Assembly: GCA_030272155.1 (NCBI GenBank)
Contig: CP126191.1
Span: 7,710,501-7,774,500 of the forward strand
Length of the DNA stretch: 64,000 bases
Reading direction: 5' to 3'
Source: Tetradesmus obliquus
Lineage: Eukaryota; Chlorophyta; Chlorophyceae; Sphaeropleales; Scenedesmaceae
Shown here one piece after another: positions 43,226 through 56,300 of the stretch; the first letter of the stretch is position 1, and every line of letters starts with the position of its first letter. Below the pieces are notes generated by a model. It did no database searches. It was not told the origin of the DNA and was given only the letters and a program-made list of their open reading frames with translations. A program made the position numbers and the translations under genes.

Positions 43226-46200
43226 GTCGGTGAGTACAGCTGGCCCATTCGCTGCTCCAGCTGCTGCTGCTGCCGGTGCTGCTGCCAGCTGGTGTGTGAG
43301 GCGGTGTGTTGCCAGTGCTCCAAACAGCTGGCCATGCAGCGACACCACATCAGACAGCAGCTGACCCTCTAGCAGCGACTTGGCAGCAGCAGACTTGGCC
43401 TGCGCTGCAGTGGCTGCTGCTGCTGCTGCATCGCCGTCCTCAGCCCCATCAGCTGCCAGCTGGTCCAGGTCCATGATGTCGTGCTGCTGCTGCTGCTGCT
43501 GCTGCTGCAGGTGGGCATCGGGGTCCTCTGCCAGCTCATCGGGTGGGGCCAGATCAGCAAAGGCAGCATAGTGGTCAGGGAAGGCAGCCTTGTAGTCAGC
43601 CTCCGCCTCCTCCTGCAATGGCAGCAATAGTTGCAGGCAGCAGCAGCGTGAGTCAGAAGCAGCCAAGTACAGCAGCACTGCAGCAATATGGTTCTGCATA
43701 GTGGTCCGGGAAGGCAGCCTTGTAGTCAGCCTCTGCCTCCTCCTGCAATGGCAGTGGCAGCAGGCGGCAGCAGGGAAATTAAGAAGCAGCCAAACACCAC
43801 AGCAATTGGTGCAACAATGCTGTGTGGTGGTCAGCGAAGGCAGCCTTGTAGTCAGCCTCCGCCTCCTCCTGCAATGACAGCAGCAGGCCGAGTCAGAAGC
43901 AGCCATCCTGCAGTACTGGAGCACTGTGGTACTGTACGGCGCGGTGTGGCGTGGTTCCTACAATATGAGTAGCTGAAGTTGGGCACGAACAAAAGATTGG
44001 ATGCTGGCTGTGGTCTGTCTCAGCTCCCTGATAGCAGCCGCAGACCGCGCACCCCCTCTCACAACAGCACCCCTGTTTCAGAGTAAACAAAAACCGGCAA
44101 TTGCAGTTGATCATACATATATAATCGAGTTCGCCTCACCTCCTCGTTCATGAAGGTGGAGCTGTGCGTCTTGTGCTTGAAGAGCTGCGCAGCCTCCTCA
44201 GCAGCAGCAGCCTCGTACGCACGCACCGCCTGCCACACAGACAGCACCTGCTGCAGCATGCTGTCAATGCCACCCAAACCTGCTGCACCACTGCTGTTGG
44301 ATGAAAGATCAGATGCAGCAGCAGCAGCAGCAGGGCCAGCAGCCAGCCGCTCCTGTACTGCCACCACAAGCGCAGCATGCACCGTGCGCAGCTGCCAGCC
44401 AAAGTCAGCCAGCTCAGCTGAGGATGCTGCTGCTGCTGCCGAGCGCGGCTGCAGCAGCTGCTGCTGCTGCGCCTGCTGCACTGCAGCACCTGTCAGCTTC
44501 TGCCAGCGTGGCTCAGCCAGCAAGCTGGCAGGCAGCACATTCACAGCCGCACCCCTGCTGCTGCTGCTGCTAATGCACAGCTGCCCCGCAGTGACGCCTG
44601 CCAGTGGAGGCGGGAAACACAGCAAGCCAGCAGTCAGTGCCATCAGCTGCCCAGCGCCGCTGCCGCTGCCATCTGCTGCTGCTGCTGCTGCCGCCTGCTG
44701 TGCTGCCTGGCTAGCAGCAGCCAGCAGGGAGAGGCCATGCCGGGCCTCCAGCAGCGACAGCAGCACCGGCTGCAGCACATCGATGTAATCAGGGAAGCTG
44801 CCGCGCATTCTGTTTGACCACGCTGCTGCACTGCCATCCCACATCTCCGCCTCCCGCACTGCCGAACTCCCTGCAGCTGCTGCTGCATTGCCGCCATCAG
44901 CTGCAGTGCAGCTCTGCAGCAGCGTCTTGCCGAGTGTGGTGAGCCTCTGGGGGTCAGCCAGGCCCCTGCTGAATCCAGCAACCTCCTGCTGCAGGTGCAG
45001 GTACTGCGGCGGAGTCGGCCGCGGCACACACCTAGCCCTCAGCTTCTGCAGCTGCGCAGTGAGTCCGTCGTGCTGCTGACTCAGCACTTGTAAGGATGCT
45101 GACTCATCAGGCCCGCCAGGCAGCTGCTGCATCATCGAATGCACTGCAATGGCCGGCTCTAGCTGTGTGCTGATCCAGGCCTGCATGGCAGCAGCCTTGA
45201 AGCCGTACCTGCCAGCTGGGTCCACCCCAGGGGGTGGGGCTACCAGCTGCAGCCTTGCACAGCCTAGCAGCAGCCAGGCCCAGCCCTGAAACCCCAGCAG
45301 CTGGTACCACTGCTGCTGCTGCTGCTGCTGTGTGCTGCTGTTACGCAGCAAGATGGCTTCTGCGCATGGCAGCAGCAGCGGTTGCGCTACAGCTGCGAGA
45401 GTGCTGTGGCTGCTGCGGCTGAGTAGGGCTGACAGCTGCTGCAGCCAGGGGCTGACTGCGTCATGCTGTAACACAGTGCTGCTGCTGCTGCACCACGCCA
45501 GTAGCTGCTGCACAAGCTGCTGTAAAGCAGCAGCATCTTCGCTGCTGCTGAAGCTGCTGACATGAGCTAGCAGCAGCTGCCCTAGCAGCAGACCCAGAAC
45601 CTGCTGCTGCTGCTGGCTGCTGCTGCTGTCCTGCGGCTGCTGCAGCAGCAGCTGCTGAGCTGCCAGGCTCAGCTGCTGCAGGCGCGCTGCCTTGCTGCTG
45701 CCGTCAGCAGCACCAGCAGCGCAGATCTGCAGCACAGCAGCAGTGCGCGACGCCAGATGCAGGCACAGCGGACTCCCTGTCACTCTAGCAGGCACCCCCA
45801 GCCCCCGCATGAACCCAAACAGTGCTGATGCGTCACTGCTGCTGAGACCTGAACCCTGCTGCTGTTGCAACTGGTCTGCTGAACCGCTGCCGCTGCCCCC
45901 TGCCCACAGCCCTGACTGCCAGCTGTACAAGGCATCATGCAGTAGGCCTGGCAGCACCTGCTGCAGCAGCTGCTGCTGCGGCAGGGCCTGTCGCTCATCA
46001 AGCATACTGCTGATCAGCCAAGACAGCTGCTGCAGCGGCACCAGCGCAGCAGCGCTGCGCTGGCAGCAGGCAGCGCCAGATGTAGCCAGGTACTGCTGCA
46101 GCTGGCCTTGCAGCTGCTGCAGCTGCTGCTTTGGCAGCACTGGCAGCACCAGCTGCTGCTGTGCTGCATCTCCAAGCTTGCTGGTGGTAGTAGCTTTGGC

Positions 46201-46562
46201 AGCAGCAGCAGCAGCAGACAGCAGCCATGTCAGCGCTGCTGCTGCCAGGCTACTTTCCTCTTCAAGAGCAGCAGTGTGCAGCAGCTGCTGCAGATCAACT
46301 TGCATCCGCCGCGCTGCTTCCGACACCATTGCCTTTGCTGGCAGCAGCTGCACACCACTGCTGCTGCTGCTGCTGCTGCCGGCTAGGCCGGCCTTGGCCT
46401 GCTGCTTCAGCGCTGCCACCAGCGCTGCTGCACCTGCTGCCTCATGCTGCTGCTGCTGCGGTGCTGACAGCAGCTGTATCAGCAGCGGCTGCAGCAGCGA
46501 GGCAACTTGCTGCTGCAGCACCTCTGGTACTGCTGCAAGCGACTCAGCAGCTGCCGCCACAC

Positions 46563-46597
<35 letters not shown>

Positions 46598-49500
46598 AAG
46601 AGCTGCATGTGTGGCAGGAAGCCCAGCATAGCCAGGCCCTGAGTCAAGCCCTGCCTGAGGCCCGCATCACAGCACAGCACAGCTGCTGCTGCAGCCGCCA
46701 GCCGCTCCCTCAACTCAGCGCCAGCGCCAGTGCCGAGCTCTAAACCCTCGAGCACTGCAGCAACATCGTTAAACCCTGCGGCGGATCCTTCACCATCTCC
46801 ATCCATCGCATGTGCATTGATGTGCTGCTGCTGCAGCCGGTACTGCTGTAGCTGATCCTGCACAGTCTGCACTGCCTGCTGCAGCAGCTGCTGCCAATCC
46901 ACTCCTGCAGCAATCAGCCCTGCCGGCTGGCCCCGCGCATCAACCCTAAAACCTGCACCGCCCTGAACCGCCAAGGCATCTGCAAGCGCAGCTGCCTGCT
47001 GCTGCGCTGCCAGCAGCTGCCTGTTTGGTGGCAGCTGCGGGTGTCCTGCAAGGCGCCACATCAGCGGCTTGGGTGCTGATGCATCCAACTGCAGAGCTGC
47101 TGCCATCTGCTGCTGCAGGAACTGCCAGCGGGATGCTGACTCAGCACCCCCTGCCAGCTCAGCACAGCAGCTGGTCAACAGCCGGTCAACGGCCTTTGCC
47201 AGCTGGGACCACGCCCAAGCCAGCTGCTCGGGCTGCACTGCTGTCACTACTGCTGCAGCAGATGGGGCCGCAGGATGCTGTGGGGTGCTGCTGTAGTGCA
47301 AATGCAGCGGGCCATGCACAGCATCCCACACGCTGCTGCGTGCCAGCTGCAGGCGGTGAATCTGCGCTGCTAGCTGCCCTGCCTGACCACTGCTGCTGCT
47401 GCTGCTGCTGCTGTGGCATATGTGCTGCAGCAGCTGCTGCAGAGCAGCGCCCTCAAATGCGGCCACTGATGCTAGGCAGGGCTGCAAGCCATCCACTGCT
47501 GGGTGTGAGGCTTCACTCCTTGCCCTCTCTGCTGGCCTGTTTGACCGCCAGACAGACTCCTGGTACGGGCTGGCAGCACCTGCAGCCACTGCTGCTGCTG
47601 AAACTGCACCAGCTGCTGCTGCAACTGCAGCATGGCACGATGCCTGCTGCAGCAGAGGCAGCAGCAGCGCCAGCTGCTGCTGTGGCTGGTGCTCCTGCTG
47701 CAGCAGCTGCTGCAGGTTGCTGCTCCAGGGCTGCTGAGCTACTGTTGGCAGCAGCTGCTGCAGCAGCTGTGACAGTGCTAAGCTGCGGCTGCACTTGCTG
47801 CCAGCAGCAGCCGCCGCTGCTGCAACCTGCAGTAGCTGCTGCTGCAGCCACTGCTGCCGCAGAGTGCTGCTGTGCTGTCCTGCTGTTGCAGTGAACAAGC
47901 AGGCTGTTGCGGCTGTGACGCTCATCTCCGGCAGCAGCAGCAGTGCGCTGCTGCTGCTGGTGCAGCTGTTGTGCTGCTGCTGCTGATGCTCGCCTAGCGC
48001 AGCTGCTAGCAGCTCCACAGGCAGCAGCGCCTGCTGCCCTGCAGGCAGCTGCTGCAGCAGCTGGCGAGCTGCAACAAGACCGGCGCTGCTGCTGCTGCTG
48101 CTGCTGTCGCCTGACCCTGCTGCTGCTGCCAGCTCGGCCGCCAAGGCTTGTGCCAGCAGCCACACCGGCAGCGACGCATCGCGTGCAACTGCTGCCATGG
48201 CCGACTGCTCTGCTAGGTCAGTCACACCAACCCACACAGGCCACTGGCAGGGCCTCAGCAGCTGGTTGGGCCACACTGCCAGGGTTTGGCCCCCCTGCTG
48301 CTGCTGCTTTCGGTCAAGCATGTCTGCATCACCATCGTCTGCAGGTACCGCATCTGCCGCAGCTCCTGGCAGTATAACGTCTTGCTGTACCGCCTCTGGT
48401 GGCGGCTGCAGCTGCAGCAGCTCACACAGCTCAACAAAAGCCGCCTGGCCCTCAGCCGCCAGCACAGGCGTTGCTGCAAACCCTCTTACATAGGCTTGGC
48501 TCCAACCCCTGCTCAATGCAGCAGCGCAGCACTGCCCCTGCTGTAGCAATACCGCAGCAGTGGCTGCCCAGCTGCGGGCCTCCCGCATACCGGGGGCCCT
48601 GCGGTGTGCTGCTGCGCATGCTGCTGCCATGCGGGTGTGTGCTGCTGCCATGGCTGCTAGTGTAGGGGAGCTGGCCACGCCGCTGCTGGCGAGTAGGGTC
48701 TCTAGGTCAGGCTGGCCTGATAGGGCCCAGCTGGGCAGTGAGGTGCAGGGCTGGGGGCCTGCAGGAAGCAGGAGAGAGCCCTGCAAGCAGACAAGTACCC
48801 AGCAGCAGCAGTATCAGCATTAGCAATTAGTCATTAATCAGACCAAGCAGCAACAAAAACGGGAGAAGTGGACGCGACAAGCTGCGCCAAAAAACAGGCA
48901 GTAAGTAGACGCATGTGCGCAGGCCTCAAAACAAACTTGCATGGACCGACACCAGCATGAATTGACAGCCGCAAATCCATCACAACACGGTGCCCTGGCA
49001 GTGGCTGCGCATCAGTATCAAAGTTTTTGGTATAAGTGTTTGCCCACATGGTGTGTTCGAGCAAAGGTGTTGAGCTCATCCTTTGCAGCAGCCGGCCAGG
49101 ACACCCCACACCCATCATACAACACAACACAGCCCCTGTTCAGCACACTCTCACACACAAACAACACACACCATACATATACAGCACCACCCATCCTGTT
49201 TACGCCATCATGCTCCTCACCTCTTGCTGCTCTTCTGTTGCACCCTTGCCTGCTCCAGCAAGCGCCCTGCTGCTGCTGCTGCCGGCAGCAGCAGGCAGCA
49301 GGTACAGTTCCACCCCTCTGTTCCTCATGGCCCTTGACACCTCACCATGCTTCGGATCATACGCCAGCATCAGCCGGAAGTTTTTGTGTGGCACCACCAC
49401 CCTCCCACCCCCTGAGCCGCCACCCCCTGCCTCATCTAACTGCAGCACCCCGTGTGGCTCTAGCAGCCCATTTAGCCTATCCAATACAGTGGGGTTGACC

Positions 49501-49937
49501 AGGTTTGCGTTGTCAAGCAGTACCCAGCTGCCCTGCTGTATGGCGCGAGTGAGGCTGCCATCAACCCACTCAAACCTGCCAGCTGTGCTGCTGCCTGCAG
49601 GACTGTCCAGCTGCTGCAAGAGTGTGCTGCTGCGCTCCAGCAGGCCAGCTGCCTGCTGCTGCACCTGCTGCAGCTGTCGCACATTGTCGGCATGCTGCTG
49701 CTGCTGCTGCTGCTGTAAGAGCTTAGCTGGCAGCTGCTGCAGCTGCTGCAGCAGGCCATGCAGCTGCCGCAGCTGCCGCACTGTGTCAGCCACACACTGC
49801 TGGCCGCTGCTGCCTGCAGCACCAGCGTCATCCTGCTGCTGCAGCAGCTGCTGCTGCGCTGCGCCTGCAGCTGCTGCTGCAGCCTGGCTGTAGCTGTCCC
49901 AGCCCTCTTGCAGCTCGCAAGCTGCCTGTACATACAC

Positions 49938-49974
<37 letters not shown>

Positions 49975-52900
49975 GATCCTTGGCCTGCTGCTGCACCCGA
50001 CAGCAGCAGGTGCTGTGTGGCTGCAGTCAGCAGCTGCTGCGCCTCCTGTGAGAGCTCCTGCACTTTCCGCGCCGGCTCAACCTGCAGCACAGACCAACAC
50101 ACATGAAATACACAGCGCAGCAGCTTTAGCGAACGCCGCCTGTGCACCAAAAATGTGCCAGGGCATAATCACACTTCAGCAGCTGCCAGCAGCTTCATGC
50201 AACATGTACTAGCATGACGTCTGCCTGCCACGCACTATACATTTACACACAGAACCCTGCAAACCCACACACCAACCCACGCACCTGCTCAAAGCTGCCC
50301 AGCAGGTCACTTGTGTCAGTGCCTTGTGTGAGGGCAAGCTCCTGCAGGCCCACCCCCACCAGGCCAGCAGCCAACCGCGCCAAGCTCGTCTTGCCACTGC
50401 CGCCAGGCCCCACCAGCAGCACCATCCAGCCTGCAGCCAGTGAGGCTACAGCAGACTCCAGCAGCGGAGCTTGCGCTGACGGCAGCAGCAGCTCCTGTTG
50501 CCGCTGAATGCTGCTGCTGCTGCTGCTGCTTGCAGGGAATTGGCTGCTGGCAGAAGCTGGTGCAGCGTCAGATGCAGCAGCAGCAGCAGCGCCGGCAGCG
50601 CGTGAAATGCGTGCCATGCCGACGCGCAGCTCCTGCGGGGTTACTACTACAGCAGGAGTGCTGACAAACTGCCCGTCTGCCTCACCTTGCTGCTCACTGC
50701 TGCTGCTGCTGCTGCTTGTAGGCGCTTGTGGTGTGACTGCCAAGCTGCTGGCAGCGCTGAGTGGCCTGCCCCACACCTGGTGGAACAGTGCCTGCAGGCG
50801 CTGCCTATCTGCTGCTGCGCGCAGCCGCTGCGTGAACAGCACCCCCACAAAGTGCTCTGCAGCAGCATCAAGCTGTGCTGCTGACAGCCCCGCACGTGCC
50901 AGCTGCTGCGGATGATTCTCATCTACGTCCATAGCATCTGCTGCCGGCTGCTGCTGCTGCTGCTGGCTGGCAAACATGCACACCAGCTCGCACCAGCGCA
51001 GCAGATCTCGCAAGTTGAACTCCCATGGGCCCCCAGCCACAGCAAACGGCGCCAGACCCCTGCCCTCATCTCCTGCACTACTAGCACTACTGCTGCTGCT
51101 GCTGCTGCTGGCATCCTGCATTGCTGACAGCAGCTGCACCATCTTGCCAATTAAAGCAGCAGGCAGCTCAGGGTGCAGCGCTGTAGCAATCGCAGCCAGA
51201 TCCTGTGGCTGCAGCAGCTCAACCGCAACCCTCGTAAACCGATTCAGAAACGACTTGGGCAGCCCTTTGCGGCCGCCGCCCTCCTGCAAGGGGTTTTGCG
51301 CCGCAAACAGCCTAAACCGCGGGTGTGCTTTGAAGCTCTGGCCTAGCTCAGGCACAAAGAGTGCTGCGCGGTGGTCCAGCAGGCCGTTGAGGCCCTCTAG
51401 CACTGATTGGCCGGCCAGGTTGAGCTCATCCAGCAGCACCCAGTGGCCCGCCTTCACAGCAGCCAGCAGCGGGCCGTCACACCTGCAAAATAAAAGCATG
51501 TATCAACAACATTGAGTCTGAGGAAGCAGATGTTGGTGCGTCACAATCATGCATGGCATGGGCTGAGCTGCCCATAGGTATGCAGGATGTGCAGATGAAA
51601 GGCAGCTGCGGCGAAGCATGCAGCAGCACACTCAAGCCTGCAGCAGAAACAACAACACAGCACATGGCGGCCAAACAGCGCCGTGCCTCACCATGCAAAC
51701 TGCCCCGCGGCGCCGCCCGGCGCGGGCAGGTCTGCTCCCAGCAGGTCGATCATGTCGGTGTGCTCGCTGCAGTTGATGCGCACCAGCCGCGCAGCAGCGG
51801 CGCGTGCCAGTGCCGCCACCAGGCTGGTCTTGCCCACCCCTGGGCTGCCCTCCAGCAGCACGGCCTTGCCCAGCTGCAGGCAGCAGTGCAGCAAGGAGAG
51901 ATGTGTGGTGTTGAGCAATGTGCTTGCTTGAATGAAAAGCTTACGGGACCAAATAGCATGGGATGGCTAGTGTCCACAGACAGCCAGCTGACCAGCACAG
52001 CAGCAACAACATTCCAGCATATTGCAGCGAAATCCCAAACCCTGTAAGGTAGGGATAACCGCACGGCTATTGTTGAGTGCGACCTATTATGACCTCTTGG
52101 ACCTCAAGTATGTGCCTGCCGCTGCCTCACCTGCATCGCCCTGAGCAGCCTGAAGGCGTTGCGGCACGTGGTTGGCGCCTGCCAGTTGAAACGAGGGCCA
52201 CTGCTACTGCTACTGTTGCCACTGCTGGCTACTGCTGCTGCTGCTGCTGCTGCTGCTGAGTCGTCTGCCGGGCCCCGCGCAACAAAAAACGGCGGGATAC
52301 CCCAGCGCCCATCATCAGTCGTCACATCCACAGGCGCACCAGGCTGCAGCTGCAGCTCCCCTGCAGCCTGAGCCACCACAGCTGCAGCCTCACTGCCTGC
52401 CAGCGCCAACTGCTGCTGCTGGCTTGCTGCACTGCTACTACTCCCACCCCCTGCTGCTGCTGCTGCTGCTGCTGCATTTCCTGCAAGCTGCTGCTCCAGT
52501 AGCCGCCTGCATTGCTGCCTCAACGGCGCCAGCGCTGCTGCAGGAATGCCCAGCCCCAGCCCCAGCCCATCAAGCAGCGTCAGGTACGCGCCATGCACAT
52601 ACGCCTGCAGGGGCCCCAGCTGCTGCGCTGTCGCATTCACAAAGCCCACCCAAGCCAGCAGATCACGCACAGACAGGCCGCCGCGTGCTGCAGGCGGGGC
52701 CTGTGAGACGAATGCATGCCAGAAGTGCAGCAGGTGGCGGCTGATGGTGGTGCGTGCTGCTGATGCTGCCAGGCGGGACTCCAGGATGGCGAGCAGCTCG
52801 GCCTCATCAGTGATGGCGGGCACCCAGATCTGCAGCAGCAGCAGCAGCAGCAGCAGTAGTGACCACAGGTAAGCAGAAGTCATAGCACAGAAAGGGGTGT

Positions 52901-53280
52901 TGCAGTGCTGGAAGGGAGCAACACCTCTCAACCGCCAGTAATGGTAGTTTGCGTGTGTAACTTTCCAACGCATACACATTACAGAGCCAGCCAACCAGCC
53001 AGCACCGTAGCCTGGCCGGCCACACAATGCCAGCAACAGCAGACCCCACGCCCAACAAACACGCTTGCTGCTTGTACCCGCACAAACACAGCCGCCCTGC
53101 CCCCTGGGCCCGCACCTGTGTGAACCTGTTGCTGAGTGCCGGGCTGAGCTCCTTCTTGCCAAAGTCGCCCCCGGGGTTCATGGTGCCCAGCACCTGGAAG
53201 CCCGCAGCGCCAACCACCAGCTCAGCGCCGCCGCCGCCCTTCTCAGCCAGCGTGAGGCTGCGGCCTGGCTCCAGCACACT

Positions 53281-53321
<41 letters not shown>

Positions 53322-56300
53322 CAAGAGCCAGAGGGTGAGACCCCAACAGCACGGGGCCGCACCTTGCATTGCAGGGTGTCCCTGCAAGACCCCAACATTC
53401 ACAATGCAGCATGGCAAGATGGGATGCAAAAGCTCACTCTGCAACAGAAGCAAATGAAGCAAACTACACCTGGTGCTAAATAGTCAGCAACAATTTACAA
53501 CGGATTTTGTTTTGTTTATTATTTTTTTCATTTATTTTGTTTTGGTTAAACCCACCTGTTGAGCCGCTCCAGCACAGCATCCTCAGCCAGGTTGAGCTCA
53601 TCAACCAGCAGCAGCTCGCCCCGCCGCATCGCCACCACCAGCGGGCCGTCCTCCCAGCCAAACGGCGCACGCGCAGCAGCAGCAGCGCCACGCAGCGCTG
53701 CCACGCCTGCAGCCAGCATCTGCAGCTGCTCCTGCAGCTGCTCAGGCCCCGCCGCTGCTGCTGCTGCTGCTGTGGAGGCATCCTCACTAGGCTGCTGTTG
53801 CTGCTGTTGCTGGTCGTCTTGTAGCAGCTGCAGGGCAGCTTTCAGAGTGGCTGTCAGTGCAGCAGCATGTGCCAGCAGAGCCTGCAGCACCTCTTCAACC
53901 TCCACAGGGCTGGCGGCTTCTGCTGCTGCTGCTGCCAGCTGCTGCGGGGGCGCCTGGCCGGCCAGCTGCCACGCTGCTGCTGCCAGCAGCTCCTGGGCCA
54001 CTGCCCTGAACTGCGCCAGGTCCCTGGCCGGCCCAACACACACGCAATGCACAGCAGGAATGCATGAGAGCTCGTAAAGTCAACAACACATACAGAAACC
54101 TGAATGGAGGAGTGCTACCATGCACTAACCGCACAACATTAGCAGCAGCAGACACATACGTGCAGGAGGTGTGTGCCACAACCGAACAGAACATCTACGC
54201 ATCAGCACAGCAGCCCCACAGTGCGGCTGGCACCCCCCTCACCTGTCCCTGCTGCGTGTGGGCCTGAACCCTCCCAGGAAGTCGCTGGTCTCCGTGTGCT
54301 GGTTGCAGTTGAGCACGTGCAGGCGCGTGGCGCGCATCAGCGCCAGCAGCTGCACCACGCTGGTCTTGCCTGTGCCTGTCTCGCCCACCAGCAGCACCGG
54401 CTCCTGGTGCCGCAGGCACCTGCAGGTGGTGAAGACATGCAGCACAAGACAGGCGGCAGATATGTGTGCAAGTGTGTTGTTGATGATACGTGTACGATGA
54501 TAATAGGCAGAGGAAGCAGCACAGGCTCCTGGTGGCGCAAGCATCTGCAGATGGTGCGAGCGGCACGAAACATGCGGCAGATGTGTGCAGTTTGTGTGGG
54601 CTTTGTCGAGGAAGTGATTGGCAGAGGGACAGCAGTGCAATGTATGCAAGAGGAGCTAGACATGGGCAGGCGCCTCATCATGTCACTTGCTAGCTGCAGC
54701 ACAATGCAGAAGAGTGAGGAGTGGGGTGGTTTTGACGGTGGGGTTGTGGGGAAGCTACTATCAGAAAACACCCATCGGGCGCCGGGCCCTAGTGCTGTCA
54801 GCGAATCTTCCCCTGGCATGTGCTGTGCGCCCCATCTGAAACTCCTGCCGCTGTGGTGGAATCAGGGCAGGAGGGATTAACAGGGGTGCGTGCGCATACC
54901 ACACTGCACCTGAGCAAACGCATCTAGCTTTGGCCAGCATCATGCTGCTTCACCAGGTGATGCATGAGCCAGGTCAGCAACACCAGCTGCACAAAATATT
55001 CTGCAACATAACAACATTGTGCTGTTGCTAGAGCCGCATACATGCTGTACAATCCAGCAGCAGCCCACCTGTCCACCAGTGTGTACAGCCGCTTCATGCT
55101 GCGCGTCCATACCATGCCACTCAGCGCAGCTGATATGGCCTCCGCCTCATCCCTGGCAGCAGCAGCGGCAGCAGCAGCAGCCTCAGCAGCAGCCACAGCA
55201 GCCAGCTGCTGCACAGGCCCCTTGTCACTGCCGCCGGCAGCAACATCCGCATCATGCGGCCCTGCGCCCGCTGCTGCTGCTGCTGCTGCCTCTGCGCGTG
55301 CTGTTTCTGCCTTGGCTGTGGCGGCCTGTGCTGCTGCCAGTGCCTCTGTCAGGCGCTGCTGCGGCTCAGAGCCGACCTGCTGGTACACCTGCGGCAGCAG
55401 CAGCGTCACAATCGAAGACACGTTAGAAGCCTGGCGGATGTTGCACAGCAGACTCGACAGACCTGACGGACACCTGCCCCTGGCAAACCAGCGGCCGTGC
55501 AGGTTAGCCAGCCACCTGAACCCTCCGTAATTCTCCACCCCTTGCAACATGCTGACGCATCATGCCCTTACACCCCAGACACCAGCCTCATCAGCTCCAG
55601 GTCCAGCAATCTGCTATACTGTATAGCTGATATTGTAACGAAACAAAGCAGTATCATGCTGCCCAGCCGCCTCACCTGCTCCAGGTCCAGCTGTACGCGC
55701 AGCACCTGCTGCAGCACCTCCACCACCACGCCGCGCTCCTCAGCGCCCCTCAGCCGCTCCCCCAGCACCATGAAGCCGTCCAGCGCCAGCGCCTCGTAGC
55801 CCACAGCACCGCGCTCAGCCCACCTGAGGGCAGCAGCAGCAGCAGCACGGCAGCAGCAGCAGCGGCAGCAGCAGAAGTGGTGCCGCGAGTGTGGAGAGGC
55901 ACGCATAGAGCAGTGTCAGCAGGGTGACAGACAGAGTGCTGACATAAAGCCGCAGCAGGAGGCGCCACATCATGAGATGCACAGCCATGCGCTGATACAA
56001 GCCTCCTTCCTCAAAACAGCGTGATAAACCACATCAACTATCCAGCAGCCAGCCACAGCGCCGGACCCTCACCTGAACAGGTCACGCGGCGTGATGAAAC
56101 CATGCCGGCCCGCAAACACGTTGCTGCGCTGCCGCCGCCGCTGCAGCTCGCGCATGACCGCCACCATCTTTGCCGCATAGCTCGGCGCCACGCCGCATCG
56201 CTGGTGCAAGATATCTGCCAGCTCACTGTCAGGCAGCTCTTCCACGTGAAGCTCCAAAAACCTGCCCCGGAAGGCGCGGCTTAGGGCTTTGCGGCCCGCG

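Noticed and set aside
45692-46642. 316-codon Cys/Ser/Ala-rich frame on the plus strand
   Set aside because: Poly-Cys and poly-Ser come from reading CTG repeats in another frame; it is antisense to the midasin linker.
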